Source: Polytrichum commune
Taxonomy: Eukaryota; Streptophyta; Polytrichopsida; Polytrichales; Polytrichaceae
Length of the DNA: 64,000 nt
NCBI GenBank assembly: GCA_950295325.1
Contig: OX485808.1
Location: 32,139,180-32,203,179 of the forward strand
Reading direction: 5' to 3'
Below the pieces are notes generated by a model that was given only the letters and a program-made list of their open reading frames with translations, searched no databases and was not told the origin of the DNA. Of the stretch, positions 60,303-64,000 are shown one piece after another. Both the position numbers and the translations under genes were made by a program. The first letter of the stretch is position 1; the number at the start of each line of letters is the position of its first letter.

Positions 60303-63300
60303 TCAGTGTTGATACTTCATGGATGACTTCTCGAAGCCGATCGTTGGGAACTGCTTAGCAAACTCCTCCACTTCTCCTCTTAGAGTCGCAATCTCGGCCT
60401 GCACCTTGGAGTCTGTGTCAACAGCTGTCTTGAAGTCCTTCAGCTTTGACCCTGGCAGTCAATCAGAAAGATATTTCAAGTCAAGGATGGTCTTTCCGTC
60501 AATCATGGCCATGCATGCTTCAAATACAAGAGAAGCAATCTCCAGTACGATGTTGGACGTTTGTCTGAAATCATATCAGTGTACTACACAGTTGACATCT
60601 GGGGTGGCAGCTATCTATAGCATCCGCAAAGGGTCAGCATCTCTAGAACGCTATTTGGAGCTGCTTAAGCATCTTTAATATTATTATTTTAGATCCAATT
60701 TCGTGATACAAGCATTTTAAGACACTATATTTTGAGGAATTTTTGAAATTCTCTTAGAAGTGAGAAAAATACTTAGGGTTCTAGATGAAAATGTCTTCTA
60801 ATTAGTTCTAAGAACGACATTTGAAAGTGTAATATTTTTCTAATTCAGACACAAAGCTATCAATGGATTCCTCTCTATACGCTCTTTCCAATCAGGTTGC
60901 TCTTCTTTGTGAAATTACAGATCATCAGGTCATTAGAAGCATTGGAAGTAATTTAGAGACAACCGTTTTAAAGGGGAGAGTTACCACCCCACACCAGGGC
61001 TTAAAGTCTCACCTGTAGCATTCTTGACCTTCACAGCAATACCCACGGCGCGGTCAAAGTATTCTGCTACCTTTTCAAAATCTTCCTCAGTGAAGCCTCT
61101 GCTTGTTAATGCAGGGGTTCCTGTTGCAACAAAAAAGTGTCAGCACTAGTATGTGGGACCAAGGTCTAGCACCTTCCTTCCCTTAAGGAATTCGATGAAG
61201 CAGCCAGCATACATGATTCACCACACTCTAAGGAAGGATACAACACGGAGCACATGAACTAGTTTGCGACAGAACTTACCCATGCGGATTCCTCCGGGAA
61301 CCATGGCAGAGACATCTCCAGGGACAGTGTTCTTGTTGGCTGCAATGTGAGCTAGCTCCATCACCCGCTCCACTCTTGACCCATCAACACCCTGACATGA
61401 CAAAGCCATCTCTGTTATAAGGTAAATATCATCACCAGAAGGCCTCCAACATTGAGATTCCGCAATGATTTCAATGAAGGGTGCGATCAGCCGCACCATG
61501 CACTTCATTTTCGCTGAGAAAAGAGTGAGGCTTCCATACATACCTTAGGTTTGAGGTTGACGAGGACCAAGTGATTTTCTGTTCCTCCAGATACCAGTTC
61601 ATAGCCTTTGTCATTAAGAGCCTGCAACACGCACCAGTGGTGCAAATTATGTAGCGTTTAGTCCAAAATTAAAACCTTAGAATCCTTGAGCTTACAGAAA
61701 CAAATCTAGCTACTTTGAGTCTGTCTTCATATAAATTGAACAGGTGAACTATTTTGTGCAACCTATATGTGAAACAACAATTAAATCCCAGAAACACATG
61801 ATATTTGCAGCAAATTAGTCCAAAGAGATTACCTTGGCAAAACGGGACGAGTTGCTCAAAACCTGCTCCTGGTAGGCCTTGAATTCTGGTGTGGCTGCCT
61901 GCAGATACAAGTGCTGTCAGCCTCAATGTCTATCTTTCAATTTCATTTCTCAGCACATCTCTTCAGTGCTCATAGGTTATGAAGAAACACCGCACGGCAA
62001 GAGGTACCTGCTTGAGAGCCACGGCAAGTCCCGTGATAGTATGGTTGTGAGGGCCGCCCTGAAGTCCGGGGAAAACAGCCTGGTTGATCTTGTCTTCAAA
62101 ATCATAGAAGATCTGCAATAGAGAATGTTTTGGTTCAATATCACAGGCGGCAAGGAGGGATTCGGTGGCAAATATCTGACATATTCTTTCGATGTGCATG
62201 TACAAGAAAAATCCTTTTCAAATTGGAAAATTGTAGGAATGTGCCACAGATCAGTGGATTGCTGCGGGCACTACAAGTCTTACCTGTTCACCCTTCTTGT
62301 TTGTCTCCTTCAATCCTTTACGGAAAAAGATCATAGCCCCGCGAGGACCTCGAAGAGACTTATGAGTGGTGGTAGTGACCACATCAGCAAAGTCGAAGGG
62401 AGATGGAACGACACCGGCTGCCACCAGCCCACTGATGTGAGCCATATCTGCAAGCAGGATAGCCTTGTGCTTGTCGGCGACCTGCAGTAGGTAATGAATA
62501 AGATATTAAATTTCTTGGTGTGCGCGACCCCTTTATTGAGCTACTAGCGTTTTGACCTGTTCACATACTGCATCTAGTTCGACAATGACTGCAATCATGA
62601 ATCCGGAGCTCACCTTACGCATACGAGCATAGTCGTAATGGCGGGCATACGCACTAGCACCCGCTACCATGAGCTTTGGTCTGAAAAGAGTGGCACTTTT
62701 CTCCATCTGGCAACAGGACAGACTGCTGGTGAGAGGAGGTGAAGGTATTCGCAATAGTTCGATGACAAAATATTCTCCAGGCATTCTCTTTGTGACTACA
62801 ACTAGCATCCAGGTGAGGCCAAAATTATCAGAATAGCTCTCATCCTCGCCTCTGGAAACCCAATTCACTGGACGATAGGGTTGAGCAATCATAACATGGT
62901 TCCAGCGTTCCTCCAGTATAAGCTTGGAAGACCACTCTTGAATGGTTCACACTCCAAAATCTCAGAAAGTATAGAAGTTCAATAATGTACTTGGCTGTGC
63001 AAACATTTCCTCTAAAATTACAAGTTTTCCAGTACCTGGTTGCCGTGCTCAGCCTAGCTGCTTGTAATTTACAAGGCATCAACCTGAAAAGTACTTTCGA
63101 AGTACACGATTGGGGTTCCAAAATGTAACACTAGCAAATTACAATTACCATTGCTCAGCACATTGAAACGTGAGATGTAGTCACCTGATCATAATCAATG
63201 TATCCAGTGGACTCGTCTAGTCTGTACGGCATGGTCTCAAAATAGATGGAGACAGCTGATATTTTCTTGGTGTCCGTCTGTTACAGGACAATCAGGCCAA

Positions 63301-64000
63301 TTCAGCAACAACTTTTCCGAAGTTCCTGTCTCCTGATAAATACCCGCCCAAGGAAAAGAATATGATTCCTCATTATTTCAAAAGGAAGCAATCGAAATAT
63401 TCCTCCAGTCATACCTGATATCCATGAGACAAATGACCACCGTGGGGAAGATCCAAGGCCATGATACGTTCATGTGGTTTCAAAAGAGCTGTGTACACTT
63501 GAAAGTTCGCTGGTGATCCAGAAAGGGGTTGCACATTCACTGCTCCCCAAAGAAGCAACAAAGATGTTATTTAATACTCGCCAGCAGTACTTGCCTTTAC
63601 ATAATCAAAATGCCCAAAAATATTTTGCTATGAGATGACAATTGTTCATTCAAGCGTTTTCCCCCTGCTTAGGAAATAGCAGCATGAGACATATCCTAGA
63701 GCTAAGAGCACAGCAAAACCAACCTCCCCATTTCTCAGGGTCGAGTCGGAAAGCTGCCAATGCACGCTTCTGACACAAGGTCTCAGCCATGTCAATGAAC
63801 CTGCCACACACAAGGGGGACACAAGCGCCGTACGCTGAACAATTCAGGTACCAAAAAAAACCTACGTTCCAATGCATGTAAGAGAGCCCTCATTATCATT
63901 ATCCAAATAAGCCTTGCTGCGTAACAGACAGTAAGGGCGTGAGACGTACTCGTTGCCACCATAGTAACGAGCACCAGGATAACCTTCACTATACTTGTTG
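60303..64000 (-). CDS. SHM: Serine hydroxymethyltransferase, mitochondrial type (5' end outside window)
   Basis: PLP enzyme converting glycine and 5,10-methylene-THF to serine and THF; in plant mitochondria it works with glycine decarboxylase in photorespiration. Minus-strand exons in transcript order: 64000-63950 (partial), 63800-63724, 63539-63415, 63277-63185, 62706-62614, 62481-62284, 62112-62008, 61898-61833, 61621-61544, 61391-61280, 61120-61013, 60451-60303; all GT-AG and in phase, 417 residues to TGA. Motifs: [63 protein letters not shown], where the Lys carries PLP (exon 62284-62481); [28 protein letters not shown]-terminus [20 protein letters not shown]. The wording [13 protein letters not shown] and FPTIGFEK follows the mitochondrial SHM1/SHM2 group, not the cytosolic one. 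About 100 N-terminal residues, with any transit peptide, lie beyond the right edge. It converges with the MCTP gene. No defect seen. Confidence 0.95.

Noticed and set aside
60319-60678. 119-codon plus-strand gene
   Set aside because: Antisense shadow of the last SHMT exon and its intron.

Overview
The window is nuclear DNA of a land plant. It is AT-rich and dominated by transposable elements, with two intron-rich plant genes near the right end: an MCTP (multiple C2 domain and transmembrane protein) and a mitochondrial-type serine hydroxymethyltransferase (SHMT). All introns used in both models are GT-AG. The MCTP has 13 introns, whereas flowering-plant MCTP genes are, as I recall, mostly intronless. 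Together with repeat families I do not recognise, this points to a non-flowering land plant (fern, lycophyte or bryophyte), but the sequence does not settle it. 

Layout. 0.3-6.2 kb: fossil DNA transposons, namely two MITEs, a LINE-type reverse transcriptase tail split by a 641-bp pogo-like element with TA target sites, and a 1.9-kb pogo/Tigger-like element with both ends and a recognisable transposase C-terminus. 7.9-9.2 kb: a GC-rich repeat island. 9.7-21.1 kb: a gene-fragment palindrome. Exons and introns of an unidentified acidic nuclear-type gene at 9.7-11.1 kb are repeated in reverse at 13.27-13.46 plus 20.47-21.11 kb. The second arm is split by a 7.0-kb Ty3/gypsy chromovirus fossil with two identical 974-bp LTRs and a 5-bp target duplication. 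The loop of the palindrome (11.0-13.3 kb) carries a minisatellite. 22-48 kb: gene-poor DNA with at least five PIF/Harbinger-like MITEs sharing GGGCC ends, other hairpin MITEs, a diverged 335-bp tandem array, a 117-bp minisatellite that creates open frames on both strands, and an AC/GT strand-skewed block. 49.3-56.0 kb: complete 14-exon MCTP gene, plus strand, 1,002 residues. 56-60.3 kb: intergenic with three MITE copies. 60.3-64.0 kb: the last 12 exons of SHMT, minus strand, 417 residues, continuing off the right edge. 

The two real genes converge on a 4.3-kb repeat-bearing spacer and have no evident functional link: the MCTP acts at ER-plasma membrane contacts and plasmodesmata, SHMT in mitochondrial glycine-to-serine conversion. 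The most unusual structures are the palindrome, whose arms are identical near the loop and about 6% diverged farther out and which could make hairpin RNA against its parent gene; and three features of the MCTP gene: a 93-nt intron open in frame, a 191-bp intronic duplication that sets up a decoy splice acceptor, and a GGN-encoded polyglycine linker.
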